A DNA stretch of 64,000 nt from Allium sativum (taxonomy: Eukaryota > Streptophyta > Magnoliopsida > Asparagales > Amaryllidaceae), in the NCBI GenBank assembly GCA_030737875.1, contig CM060910.1:66286501-66350500 (forward strand), read 5' to 3'. Made by a program: the position numbers and the translations under genes. This document shows positions 23,011-33,915 of this stretch, one piece after another. Every line of letters starts with the position of its first letter. Position 1 is the first letter of the stretch. Under the pieces are notes generated by a model. The model was not told the DNA's origin, made no database searches, and saw nothing but the letters and a program-made list of their open reading frames with translations.

Positions 23011-24029
23011 AATCACTACACCAAACACTATTTTTGTTCTTAAAATAGGAACATTAAGAATTAATGGTTTCATGTGTATATCTTTCATTCTAAAATAAAA
23101 ATCAATATCTTGTAAATGCTAACTTCAAATATATCAAAAAAAAAATATCAAACTGATCGTCTCGAAACAACCTTCACAATGGTAATAGATACGACATCTG
23201 GTTTATACTCTAGTAATAATTCACTCTTAATTACTTAACTTTTAGAACCATAAAAGTTGCGGGGTGTTACATGTATAGTCGGGTTATAAGATGTTCTTGT
23301 TGAACCAAGTGTATTCCTCTCTAGAGATTCACTATCGAAAGGTGGTTCCGTACCTTGTCATAGCTGGAAATCCATTCCCCAATAAGCACTCATGGTTTTT
23401 AATTGTATACTATGTATGTTGGAGCAATAGATACAAGCATTTCGCTAGATTGATACTAATTTGATTAGACACTATTATAGTATCAAAATAGTGTTGATAC
23501 AAAGAATATTTTGGATTATCGTAAGGTAAAAACCATCCATGTTTATGTGTAGATTGATTTTACGATTGTATTTTCTTTCGAAAGGATATTTAGGAGTAAA
23601 TCAAGTGACTGGAGTCTACTCACACAAGTGCCATGATTGACCCAGAGTTTATTTTGTTTGTTTTACCCTAAACTTTTGGGTGTTCAAATTTTTACTGGCA
23701 ATCAAGTAGTTCTTGTGTTTACAAATATACTTGGAGGATCTTGGAGTAGGAGGCTTCAACGTTAGATATATACTGTTAGTTTCCATTGTAAATGTGTTGT
23801 ATTGTGCTCTAATGATGGTATGTATAATGGTACAAAATTCTGTATTTAAAAGCTGTTATATATAATATATATTTATTCCGCTGCGATGCGAGCTTATTTG
23901 TTGTTATTTATGTTTTCTTCTTTTATCCTTTTCTTCTTTAACCATAATGATTTGTATTTCTGTACATTTTGGGTTGGACATGTGGAATATTTAGTCAATT
24001 CAAAGGGTACGGATTTGCGGGCCGTTACA

Positions 24030-24664
24030 TGGAGAATCATACCTGCCCTGCCCCTACATCCACAGAGTTAGCACATAACAGTCGATATATGTTACACCAT
24101 GGTCAACATTAAGTAGATAAAGTGTGATAGATGCCTAAGAACTCAACGGTCATAAATAAGTAAACATCCATAGGATCCATCAACCTTCCTTACAATCGCT
24201 CACTTAGGACGTAAAGCATACAGAGTTTGGTACTTCGATCACCCAATCAATCAAGCCACTGCTATGTTCCGCACACAATATGGACTAACTGTGTCCCGCG
24301 CACAACGTGGACTCTGATCCTTCATTGTGCCACTCTATCAAAGATGTACTGAAGTCATGAACAACAACAACGCATTTGCACATGTTCTTTGCAGAAGATT
24401 CCATCTCTAGACTATCCATAGGACTCTATCCGAAGTCGTCTCAACATGGAAACTATCCCTGACAATTATCGTATGTCATAGGATATCGTCTGGTGTCTCC
24501 GATCTCTCTCTATCTGACAGTCACCTCAATACAACTTAACATTATCTTTCCCACAACTTGGAGAAAATCCATCCAACGCAACATCCTTGCTCTCCATCAT
24601 AAAATTATCATCCAGGAATTATCATCGTCGAATGATGAATTATTGCATGAAATCACTACACCCA
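24030..24664. other. Unassigned stretch between two LTRs
   Basis: 635 bp with no ORF of note and no match to the other repeats in this window that I could see. Base composition is more balanced than its neighbours. It could be the flank of an older element or a rare piece of non-repeat DNA. Confidence 0.5.
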
Positions 24665-25411
24665 TGTAGCGACCCGGACTTCCCGGCCAAACTAAACCGA
24701 ACAAGAAGGCGGACTGCCTTGAGAACCCGATGCACAAGAACACAAACATGAGAACATTTCACTGTTATTACAACAATTTACATCAGACAAGATATCAGAG
24801 TACAAATAAATAATTTACAAGCGAAAAATAATATTAGAGGTTAATAAATTGCATTTAAACACATAAACATAAGGTGCAACTGAAAACATCAACCACCACA
24901 GCTGAAAGAAATACACGGATACAAAGTTTTACATATATAGCTCCAACCGTAATCCAGGATCCTGCGAAAAGAAATATCTACGAAAACTACTAGTTGTCCG
25001 TGTGAAAAATACGGTCACCTAGAGTTTAGGTGGGAAACGATAAACTCCGAGTTAGCCATGGGACTGATGTGAGAACTAAAACAGTTATTAACTTTATTTA
25101 AATGTTGGGTAAATCAAGGGACCACGCCATATAACACGGAATGGGTTTTCTCTCAAGAATACAATAAAACAAACAACGCGATGCTAAAAGGAAAAATGAA
25201 GCCATTATAAGACTTGGGTCCCATCACACAATGCAAACACAAACTAGAGGATATGGTTTTACCTTATAATGGCCAAACTTGCTTAATATGCGAAATTTAT
25301 CTTTTATTATTAGTATAAGAGAAGAAATCAATTTCAAAAGTAACTGTATCAATCTTACACGACAATTACCCTATCTTCTTATGTCGTCATATAGCTTTAC
25401 AACTAAAACCG
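24665..25411 (-). mobile_element. Truncated LTR tail related to BigLTR-2, minus orientation
   Basis: Its minus-strand end reads GGCCGGGAAGTCCGGGTCGCTACA-like sequence, comparable to the terminus of the BigLTR-2 LTR at 33880-33901. The reverse complement of 25030-25270 follows the segment 33310-33560 (GGGTCTTATAATAGCTTCAT, GGCGTGGTCCCTTGATTTAC, ACTGACC..GAGTTTAT). No primer-binding site follows the LTR end, so it is a solo LTR or a broken element. It is cut at 25411 by the next LTR. Confidence 0.75.
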
Positions 25412-27309
25412 TGTGGCACCCCGAATTTTTAATGGCACAAAAGAGGATAAATTAAATAGTAATTAATTTAATATTCAGAATTAAGGAAAACGGATTGCGC
25501 CATCGCATCCGTCTTGAAATTGTGGTAAAGATAGACATTTGTTTTGCGTAAAACAGACAGCGTATGAAGAAGTTATGAGGGTTTTTAGTTTGTATACGCG
25601 TAGAAAGAACATATATACACATATGAGTCACGTATGAGTCAGATATGAGTCATACCCTATCCAGAACAGTTCGAAAATCAAAAATTCGTCAAGGCAGCAA
25701 ATTTTCCTCTCTAGGGGGTCGACCCCCCTAGAGGGGTGTCGACACCAGGGTCGACCGCCCCTTAAGGGGTGTCAACCTATGGGTCGACCCACCGACAGGG
25801 GTGTGACACCCCTAAAAATGGAAGTCGGTTTCAAAGGGTTCTATAGCGATATATATGTGTCCAATTCTCCTATTTCTTCATTGGAAATTATGGGAGCCAA
25901 ATGCTTCCGGTGTTTGAACTGAGACAAACTCGTTTTCTTCAACAACATACAACATTTAACTTTGCAAATCAAATCCAGAAATTCAAGATCCATTCTCTCT
26001 ATTCTCTAAACCTAGCACAGTGAGTTTCTAGTTGCTTTTAGGTTTAAATAAATAAAAGTAAATTGTGAAAGACTGTGAATTGGATATGTTGTAAACTATG
26101 AATCTATGCTATTGTTAAATCTTATACTAATTCATGATGGATCGACACCTTTAGATCCAATGCAATTGTGGTTATTCTATTATGTTACCTATGTGAATCT
26201 TGGCTTATAACTATGTTACGGTGAATGTAAATCAGTTAATTTGGACAGTTGCAACATTGGTTAGATCTAACTCTTTATGTAAATCACCATTCACCTGTCA
26301 TATTGCGATCAACTTAGATATATTGTAAGTTGGACATGTGAACCATATTTAGATCTAAACATGCTATTATGTCATTCTAATGGTGTTAGATCTATTTTAA
26401 CCTCTAGATCTGAATTATGTGATTAATTTATCACCTTGTGTTATCATGTTAGATCTAAACCAATTGGACATCTAAACTTCTAATTTAGATCTACTATGCT
26501 TATTGTGACATCATAGTTATGTTAGAATCAATTGACTGCCACCAGTTCATCAGTTTTGTGTCCACCTTGTTATGATGTTAATTACATGTCCATGCAAGTA
26601 TGTACGTTCACCTTATCATCATGTTAGTTTATGTTTGTGCCAAAATGATCACTTTGGTTATATTCCCATTATTTTCCCTATTATCGTTTATGACTAGGCT
26701 GTTGACTAGCCCAGGCATGCCACTAGTTTATGAGTGTGCTAGTTAGGAAACGGGGGAAAAAGGGTTAATATTGGAATAATTTGAATATAAACATTTTTGG
26801 ATATATAATTCAAATTATTGGGTAAAATGGGCATTAATACCTATAAAGGGAAAGGATTAATTAATTGATTAATTAATAATGGAATGTCTAGTACTTAAAA
26901 TTAGGAATTGTAATTATACTTATGACACGAGGTTAGGTTGCATTAGTAGTGGAAGTTTGCCCGGACCAAATCGGCATATCCAGCAACCACTAATGTTGAA
27001 CCTAATGTAGGAGGTCTAAGGTACGCAAATATGAATCGGGCTAAGACACGAGGTTAGGCCCAACTATGGAATAAGTTTGCTCAGACCCGACCGACATATC
27101 CAACATCCACACGTTGTAGGCCTAACGTGGGAGGTCTAGCCCATTATAAACCACAAATGGACATGGTAATGTATTGGACTACTTAACTAAATCTAATCCA
27201 TAGGGATTGTATGATTATGAACTAAGGTTAGGGTTAAGTAAATTGATTGGAATAGTGGATGGCTTAAGAAAATCTGGAGGGGGTGGGTAATATTTACATA
27301 TAGGCCCAC
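25412..27309 (+). mobile_element. Start of a Tekay-like LTR, interrupted by BigLTR-2
   Basis: It begins TGTGGCACCCCGAATT and shares blocks with the Chromo-1 LTR: GGATTGCGCCAT near the start, and twin GACACGAGGTTAG...GCCCGGAC blocks at about 26920-27140 (compare 51126-51350). Near 25708-25795 it has GTCGAC-centred near-palindromes. It stops at 27309, where BigLTR-2 starts; the rest should lie beyond the right edge of the window. No coding sequence. Confidence 0.75.
25708..25795. promoter_or_regulatory. GC-rich palindrome cluster in LTR
   Basis: CTAGGGGGTCGACCCCCCTAG is a near-perfect palindrome, followed by further GTCGAC/GGTCGACC units and CCCCTTAAGGGG. It sits about 300 bp inside the LTR, like similar clusters in three other LTRs here. 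A role in U3 regulation is only a guess. Confidence 0.55.
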
Positions 27310-28350
27310 TGTAATAACCCGGAAATCCGAGCCAATTTAAAATTTTTATTTTGGCAATTTTAATGAATTTTGATTATTTAAAATGGATTATTTTAAATAA
27401 TAACGACGAAAAATTTATTTACGATGAAGTTAAAATGAATAATTTTATTTTAATTATATAACGAGCCTGAAATGGCGCCGTAGTTCGAAGATTTGATTTT
27501 GAATTTCAAATGAATATACATAATTCAATATAAGTCAGAATTGAACGAAACAAGAAATATTTGAATCTTTTTGACGATATCTTTCTAATGGATGTAAGAA
27601 ACTGAGATTTCACATTAGAAGTTGAAAGATATGTCCAGTTTAAAATTCAGAAAAGTCGCTGTGGAATTTATATATATATTAATATATATAAAGGTCTTAA
27701 AAATAGCCATTTTGCAAACGACCTCTGTTTTCGGCGAAACCACTTTTGTTGGATCCAGGATGTCAAATTATTGCAAGATTCCAATTTTCATAATTTTTGA
27801 AATCAATATGTGAGCGTGGCGAAGTAAAACGTGTTTTGACAGTTTTAGTCAATTTGGATCGACCAGAAAATGACCATTTTTCAAACGGTCTTCAAATTCG
27901 ACGAAATCAGTTTTGTCTGGTCCGTATCGTCAAAACATAGCCATATTTATTTTTCTGGAATTTTTGGGGTTAGTATGTGGCCCCGGTAAATTAAAACGTA
28001 CATTCAAATTAAATATATACTGATTTATATTTTAATTTTGATGAAAACGGTTCGTAACAGCCTAATTGGGTTACAATACATATCCCATTGTGTTCGGAAT
28101 GAGGGTAATTAGCTAGGGACGACAGTTGTTGGATCGGATTCAGACATCAAATGAAAAATCACATTTAAACAATTTAAAATAATTAAAATATAAATTATAC
28201 ATAAGGTCAAAATAAGTCAAACCCTATTCCATTTCGTCTGTGGTCAAACTGTTATCAAATGCGCCCCTGCCCTCTTCTTATCAACGAATGGAATCGCTCA
28301 AATTTTATTCTCCGAATAAAAATAAAAATACTAAGAGTTAATCGATGGTT

Positions 28351-28356
28351 TATATA
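28351..28356 (+). promoter_or_regulatory. TATA box of BigLTR-2 5' LTR
   Basis: GGTTTATATACGAAAATCC, kept in the 3' LTR at 35885-35890. It sits just upstream of a GC-richer leader (28400-28640), where transcription would start. Confidence 0.5.
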
Positions 28357-28902
28357 CGAAAATCCTAGTCCTATCTGAGATCTTCAAACCCAAAGTGGTT
28401 TGGTCATTTATGGAGGGGCGTGGAGATTGATTCGGCGACAGGAAGGGCTGCCGCTCGACATCGATTTCAAGGAGCAAGGGGGTGCGAGATGGTCGGGCTT
28501 CTGGCCGGAGGGGCGTCGCACGAAGGGGTTCGAGGTGGTCTGCGTCGGTCTGGTTTCGGCACTTCGGTTGGCGTGCAATGGTGGAAACCCTAACAGGTGC
28601 GGCTTTTTGAAGAAGACGTCGTTGTCCTGGGTTTTGAAAAAGAGGGGTAATGATTTTTTGCATTGCTGATTATGATTAGTATTTAATTTAGTAGATTTTA
28701 TTTTTGAAATCTTGTTTTTTATATAAAATCTGATTTTAAATTAATGACATTGGGGAAAATAATAAATAGAGCATTGTTTTTAAAACTAAAAATAGCCTAT
28801 GTTTTGAAATGGAAAGAACAGTTTAAAAATAGGGTTTTTAAAATGTAAGTAGCTTTGTTTTTGAAAGATAAATATACCCGTTGTTTTAAAGATAAAATCC
28901 AT

Positions 28903-29106
28903 CTTTGTTTTGAAAAAATAAAAACCATCTTTGTATTGTACAATAAACCATCTTTGTATTGTACAATAAACCATCTTTGTATTGTAAAATAAACCATTTT
29001 TGTATTGTACAATAAACCATCTTTGTATTGTAAAATAAAAACCACCTTTGTTTGATAAAAATAAAAACCATCTTTCTTTTGAAAATATAACCATCTTTGT
29101 TTTAAA
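28903..29106. repeat. Minisatellite in BigLTR-2 5' LTR (~9 units)
   Basis: Roughly nine copies of a 23-26-bp unit, CCATCTTTGTATTGTACAAT with an A-rich tail. The 3' LTR copy (36429-36605) has about seven. The minus-strand ORFs over it (repeating W-F-I-V-Q-Y-K) simply translate the repeat. Confidence 0.9.
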
Positions 29107-30045
29107 AATATATAACGTAGTATAAAATTTGATTTTTTAAAATATATAACATAGTATAAATTGTATAACATAGTATAAAATGTATAACATAGTATAAAAT
29201 TTGAATTTGAAAAATAAGTTCTCTCTAATTTTGGAAATATAATTTTCTTTGAAATGAAAATGAGATTTTCTAAGATAGAAAATTTTGATTTCCTTTAATA
29301 TGAAAAATCCATTTCCTTTGTTATGAAAAATACGATTTTTAGTTAGATAAAAATAGAATTTTTATCGTATGTATGTTATTCATAAAATAGTCATACATGG
29401 AAATAATTATTAATGAGTTAAAAATATGATTTTTATCGTAGGGATGCAATCTAGATCGACAATCAAGAAATGGCGGAGTTGAACCTCAAGGTGAGAACTC
29501 CTCACTTTTAAAATTATTTCTAGTTGAATTATATACTAGGATGCAGACGGTGTTTAGTAGCACCCGACACCCGTCGTCCGCAAACCATGGATGAATTGTT
29601 TGTTTGGTTGTTGTGTTGTGAAATTTGATTGTGTGATGTGAAAAGAAATAAAATATTTTATAGTTAAAAATATGATTTTTAACGTGTACATAAAATAAAT
29701 ATTTATAATCAAATTGACGATTTGTTTATATACACTGATTTGATTGATATTTATTGGGATGATAAATTTTACACATCGCCCAACTGCACAAATAAAATCT
29801 ATGTTTGATTGATTGAATCCCCACACGGGTATTGGGATGATATATGACATACACTAATCCCAATAATTAGTTATATGTCGATCGATTGATTGAAAGGCTG
29901 TTATAAGCGTTAAATATTTATATTTAATGCTTATGCAGTTGTATGGTGCACTCTGGATGATGGTTGATTATTTATCACTGCTATTATATACATGTGTTGT
30001 AGAAAATCCATATAATTAACATTATATGGTAATCGATTGGGCCTC

Positions 30046-30450
30046 ATTCCAATATAGAAAATAAATTCATGTGTTGAATAGAAAATAAATTCAGGTGTTG
30101 AATCGAAAAATATTCATGTGTTGAATTGAAAAATATTCATGTGTTGAATAGAATAAACATTCATGTGTTGAATAAAAGCCGTGTTGATTAGATTGACGCC
30201 ATTTTGACATGAACGATATTTATATTGATTTTATTCATTTTTCAATGAATATTGGAAGTGATTTCAAAATTCGAATTAAATTGAAATAGATTTGAAATTC
30301 GAATTAAATTGAAATGAATTGAAATTCGAATTAAATTGAATAGATTTGAAATTGGAATGAATTGAAATTCAAATTAAATTGAAATTGAATTGAAATCGAT
30401 TTGAAATGAAATTAAAATGAATTTATATTGAAAATTTTGATTTTGATTTG
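30046..30450. repeat. Two short-period repeats in BigLTR-2 5' LTR
   Basis: At 30060-30180 a unit of about 26 bp (CATGTGTTGAATAGAAAA) is repeated four to five times. At 30250-30450 the word GAATTGAAATTCGAATTAAA recurs about five times. Both arrays recur in the 3' LTR at 60545-60640 and 60730-60880. Confidence 0.8.
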
Positions 30451-30940
30451 AATTTGGAAAGGAAGTTGAAATCGTTTTGAAAACGAATTTAAAACGATTT
30501 ATAAAATACGTTTTAAAAAGGAAAAGCGACGAAATATATATAATATATATTATATTATATTATATATATATATATATATAATGGCCTGAATAGAACGCGC
30601 CTCGCAGCGGCAGTTCGCGAATTCCGACCATTGATTTCGAACGGATATTACGGGAGATCGGACCGTTGGATTCTCCTAAAACTGGAACCATTGGGTTCGT
30701 ATCGAAAAGAGCTTTCTAACAAACACTAGAGATTTGAAATCTAATGGTTGGATTTGGAATTATTTCCAAATCAAATTTGGAAAAGGTCGTTGTAAATGCA
30801 GTTTGATGGCCGTTGATGGAAATCGATTGTACGGGCCTTGATAAAATTATTAAAAATAGTAATAGTTTGTGTAAAATCATAAGAAATGATTTGTGAAGAA
30901 TTGGGATGAAAAACTCCATATTTGAAAAGATCAAAATATG

Positions 30941-31502
30941 CTTTTATCGAAATGAACTGGATTTGAACTAGAATAATAATTCATTTATTTTTAAAATAAA
31001 TAAATTGGATTTGAAATGGTTTTGAAAATAACCAGAATTTCCAATAATTGAATTGGAATGGATTTGAATCGAAATTATCTTTGGAATATTTCGATGTTGG
31101 ATTTCATGATTGCACAGATAATGTTCTAGGAATTTGAAAGATATATTAATATCGTTATTTCCAATACGATATTTGTTGGTCGTAGAATTTGATATTGAAT
31201 ATAAGCCGATATATTTTCTATTCAGAGCCTTGTATTTAATATCAAATGTGATTTGTGTTTGTCATGGATGGTGTCTTCATTAACACTGTCCTTAAACCCA
31301 GTTGAGAAAAAGATTAAATCTTTTTATTTGAATTTAATGAAGTATACCAATTAAATAATATTTAACTGGAATTGAATTGAAATTGATTTTTGGGTTTATC
31401 ATGAACGGTGTTTTAAATAACATTTGTTCTTTAACCCGATAATTAATGGAATGTGATTTGGGTTGTCGTGAATGGTATCTTTAATAATACTGTTCTTAGG
31501 CC
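30941..31502. repeat. 562-bp tract identical to 61381-61942 in the other LTR
   Basis: I compared the two LTR copies line by line and found no mismatch over this tract. The roughly 90 bp just to the left differ at about six positions and the following sequence also differs repeatedly. This points to gene conversion or another recent homogenising event. Confidence 0.8.
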
Positions 31503-31521
31503 CAACGGAGTTAAGAAAACC

Positions 31522-33264
31522 AGAAACTAACTGGAGATTAATTAAGTTGAATGGTTTGTTGGGTATTGATCTGATGTTGGTTTCGGCCTTCAGGGTTAAC
31601 GCTTAGGGAATTGCTACTTGCTATTTTACGGTTAGGGACTGACTGAGATGTGATGTGATTTTGGGGTTTATCGTGAACCGTGTTTTAAATGACATCGGTT
31701 CTTTAACCTAGTTAAAGATTAAAACTAAGTGGAGTTTTAATAAATCTTTAATTAGATTGAAAAGATCGTGAATGGAGTATCACCAGTTTTTCTCCAGGCG
31801 ATAGTTAAATCTTTAATTAGATTTGAACGTGAAATCGTAATTGAATTTACCAATAACACCGTGGTGTTAGATATGAAGTAGTACCAGTTTTACTTCATGG
31901 GATGAATAGATTGGGAAATAGAATAAATGATTACTTCGGTGTGGTTCGCTAATCCCGTCTAGTTTGAATTGATATTCAAAAGAAGATTAAAGAATAAATT
32001 TAGAAGAATTTATCTTTGATAAAATTAATGGGAACCTTTCCCTAAGAATGTGAAATTTAGAAACTAACTGGAGATTTGTTAAGTTGAATGGTTTCCTGGG
32101 TATTGATCTGTTGTTGGTTTCAGCCTTCAGGTTTAATATTTGGGGAATTGTTCTCTTGCTAATTTACGGTTAGTGCCTGATGAATTGGAATGAGGCATAT
32201 GTTGTGTTTGTGTAACACTTGTTTATTATATACGCGAGTTATTCAGAAAGACCGGGTTTATCCCATTCTGGATAACTGATTCGACGTGGTGTCGAAGAGG
32301 AAGACGGTGGTTGAAGACAGGAGGTCTTCACGTCGTTTGGGTGATTACTGATAATCTTGATTGGGCCGTACACCCAAGAGGAGGGAATCAGTTAGTGGTC
32401 GTCCAGACATACTTGGAGATCGATGGATATGCGAGGTACAAGGTGCCTCCGGTTTTGTTCACACCCAGAACGGACTTGTAGATGGACTGTGTGTCTGACA
32501 TTGGATATCATTCTGTGTGATTGACGGATATCGGTTGCATGGAGTGGTTTTCCTGTGTGGCATGCGAAGATGCAAATTGATCAAGGCTTCTGTTGAAAAG
32601 CAAAGTCTTGTGGTTGGTGATCAAAGCACGGCCTGTGTGGCATAGCTATGTGTAGCGTTCATTCGCGAGCCTCACACCCCGGTTGTGGACTAGAAACGGG
32701 AGAAGGACCTTAGGGAGGACATGCGTTTCTTTCTGGTTAGAAGTTGCGTCAGTGGTTTTACACGCCTTGACGAGTTTGACTTATGTGGTTGTTGCTGTTG
32801 CGAGGAGCCTTAGATATATCGGTGACTATGTGAAGCCGATGGAGTCATTCGTTGTCTCATTTACGCCCCAAAGGGCGGGGAAACACAGTGGTCATGCATT
32901 TTAATCCACATCGGTGGACCGGCCCTGACGATCCAAAAGCTTGACTGAGTACTTGCCTGAGGGGCGGGCTAGAGCGTCTCAAATCGGTAGAGGGCGATCC
33001 CTTGCCTTGGTTCACAGATGGAAATCCAACTTCCAATACGTGACAATTGCGGTTTTGATTGTATACCTATATATGGAGGCATAGTGGTATGGGACATTCA
33101 TGCCGCCTATGATTGATATTTATTATTGTTTATAAGATCAGAAACTAACTGGAAACAAGCTAAGATGGGTGGTTTCCTGGGTATTGGTCTGATGTTGGTT
33201 TCGGCCTTCGGGGTTAATACATTGGGAATCGTTTTCTTACTAATTTACGGTTGGAGTCTGATTA
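31522..33264. repeat. Three spaced copies of a ~125-bp unit within BigLTR-2 5' LTR
   Basis: Copies at 31522-31646, 32059-32183 and 33140-33264 all begin AGAAACTAACTGGA, include GGGTATTG(A/G)TCTG...TTGGTTTC(G/A)GCCTTC, and end near TACGGTTAG..CTGA. The 3' LTR has the matching set at about 61962, 62504 and 63584, so the triplication predates insertion. Confidence 0.85.
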
Positions 33265-33903
33265 AGAATCAAAAGATGAAATTTAGCGTATCAGGCATTC
33301 TTTAGCTATTATAAGGTAAAAACCCTATCCTCCGGCTTGCGTTGCAATGTGTGATGGGACATGGGTCTTATAATAGCTTCATTTTTCTTTATTTAGCATT
33401 GCGCTGTTTGTTTTATGCACTGGTATTCTTGGGAGGAAACCCATTCCGTGTTATACGGCGTGGTCCCTTGATTTACCTAACTTTAAAATAAAGATTAGTA
33501 ACTGTTTTAGTTTTCACACCCATGACTGACCTGGAGTTTATTATTTTAACCTAAACTCTGGGTGCCCTTATTTTTACATGGGCAGCTAGTAGTTTTGGTT
33601 TTTGCAGATTAACATTCACATGATCCTGATTTACAGCTGGAACGATACTCAGAAAGCTCTGTATCCGTGTATTAGTTCTTGTTGTGTATTGTATTATTTT
33701 CCGCTGCTACGTAATGTATTGTAATCTATGATATTTTATAATGTGCAATATTGATTTATACTCTGTATATTCTTGTAATCTGATGGAATAGTTGTAATAA
33801 GCAATGAAATGTTCTTCTGTCTGCGTTCTGATTCGTCTTGTCCTCAAAGTAATTCGTTATTTCTCTTCTCTTCGGAGACCGGGGAAGTTCGGGTCGCTTC
33901 ATT

Positions 33904-33915
33904 TGGTATCAGAGC
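33904..33915 (+). promoter_or_regulatory. BigLTR-2 primer-binding site
   Basis: TGGTATCAGAGC, the exact initiator-Met primer site, two bases after the LTR end. It is intact although the element has no genes. Confidence 0.9.

Larger units (their letters stand above)
20241..23271 (-). mobile_element. Solo LTR, minus orientation (3,031 bp)
   Basis: On the minus strand it starts TGTAACACCCCGCAAC at 23271 and ends GTGGATCGTCACA at 20241. The flanks are CGTAT (20236-20240) and TGTAT (23272-23276), a 5-bp duplication with one C-to-T change at a CG site. No internal domain remains, so this is the product of LTR-LTR recombination of a Tekay/Del-type element. It lies in the BigLTR-1 3' LTR, whose homology to BigLTR-2 resumes on the other side. 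It holds a microsatellite and a short tandem array, and no genes. Confidence 0.85.
14051..24029 (+). mobile_element. BigLTR-1: non-autonomous element with ~5.1-kb LTR and ~1.25-kb internal region
   Basis: The last 566 bp of the 5' LTR (14051-14616) match the last part of the 3' LTR (23340-24029). Between them lie a primer-binding site, 1,256 bp of internal DNA and a polypurine tract. The 3' LTR starts at 15873 and, minus the nested solo LTR, is about 5,126 bp. No gag or pol is present. The element lacks coding capacity and must have depended on proteins from elsewhere. The 5' part is cut off by Gag-relic. Confidence 0.8.
15873..24029 (+). repeat. BigLTR-1 3' LTR, interrupted by a solo LTR at 20241-23271
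   Basis: Two parts, 15873-20240 and 23272-24029. Several blocks are collinear with the BigLTR-2 LTR: the AAAATAGC(C/T)ATTT...CAAACRACCTC block (16190; 27700), the TTTTGTTCA...CAGAACG block (19810; 32455) and the GGAAATCCA block (23370; 33020). It ends GGGCCGTTACA. It is AT-rich with no gene; ORFs at 19226-19408 and 19981-20184 are not supported. The flanking target duplication cannot be checked because the left end is missing. Confidence 0.75.
27310..33901 (+). repeat. BigLTR-2 5' LTR (6,592 bp)
   Basis: It begins TGTAATAACCCGGAAATC and ends GGGTCGCTTCA before the primer site. It pairs with 34928-36933 and 60331-64000. It contains a TATATA promoter element (28351), a leader block conserved in both LTRs (28380-28650), a minisatellite (about 28903-29106), short GAATTGAAATTCGAATTAAA-type repeats (30250-30450), a TGTTGAATAGAAA repeat (30050-30180) and three spaced copies of a 125-bp unit. 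ORFs at 28331-28669, 28786-29171 and 32683-32904 are products of repeats or leader sequence, not genes. Confidence 0.85.

Noticed and set aside
15873..24029. A single uninterrupted 8.1-kb LTR
   Set aside because: A 3.0-kb minus-strand solo LTR with near-perfect target duplication sits inside it; the real LTR is about 5.1 kb.
28331..28669. Opposed ORFs of 110 and 89 codons in a GC-rich patch
   Set aside because: They lie in the LTR leader just after the TATA box. The 3' LTR copy (35989-36174) does not keep the frames.
28786..29171. Overlapping minus-strand ORFs of up to 124 codons with a repeating W-F-I-V-Q-Y-K pattern
   Set aside because: They translate the AT-rich minisatellite in all three frames; the 3' LTR copy does the same with fewer units.
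33904..33915. tRNA gene hinted by TGGTATCAGAGC
   Set aside because: It is only the 12-base primer-binding complement to the tRNA 3' end; no cloverleaf surrounds it.
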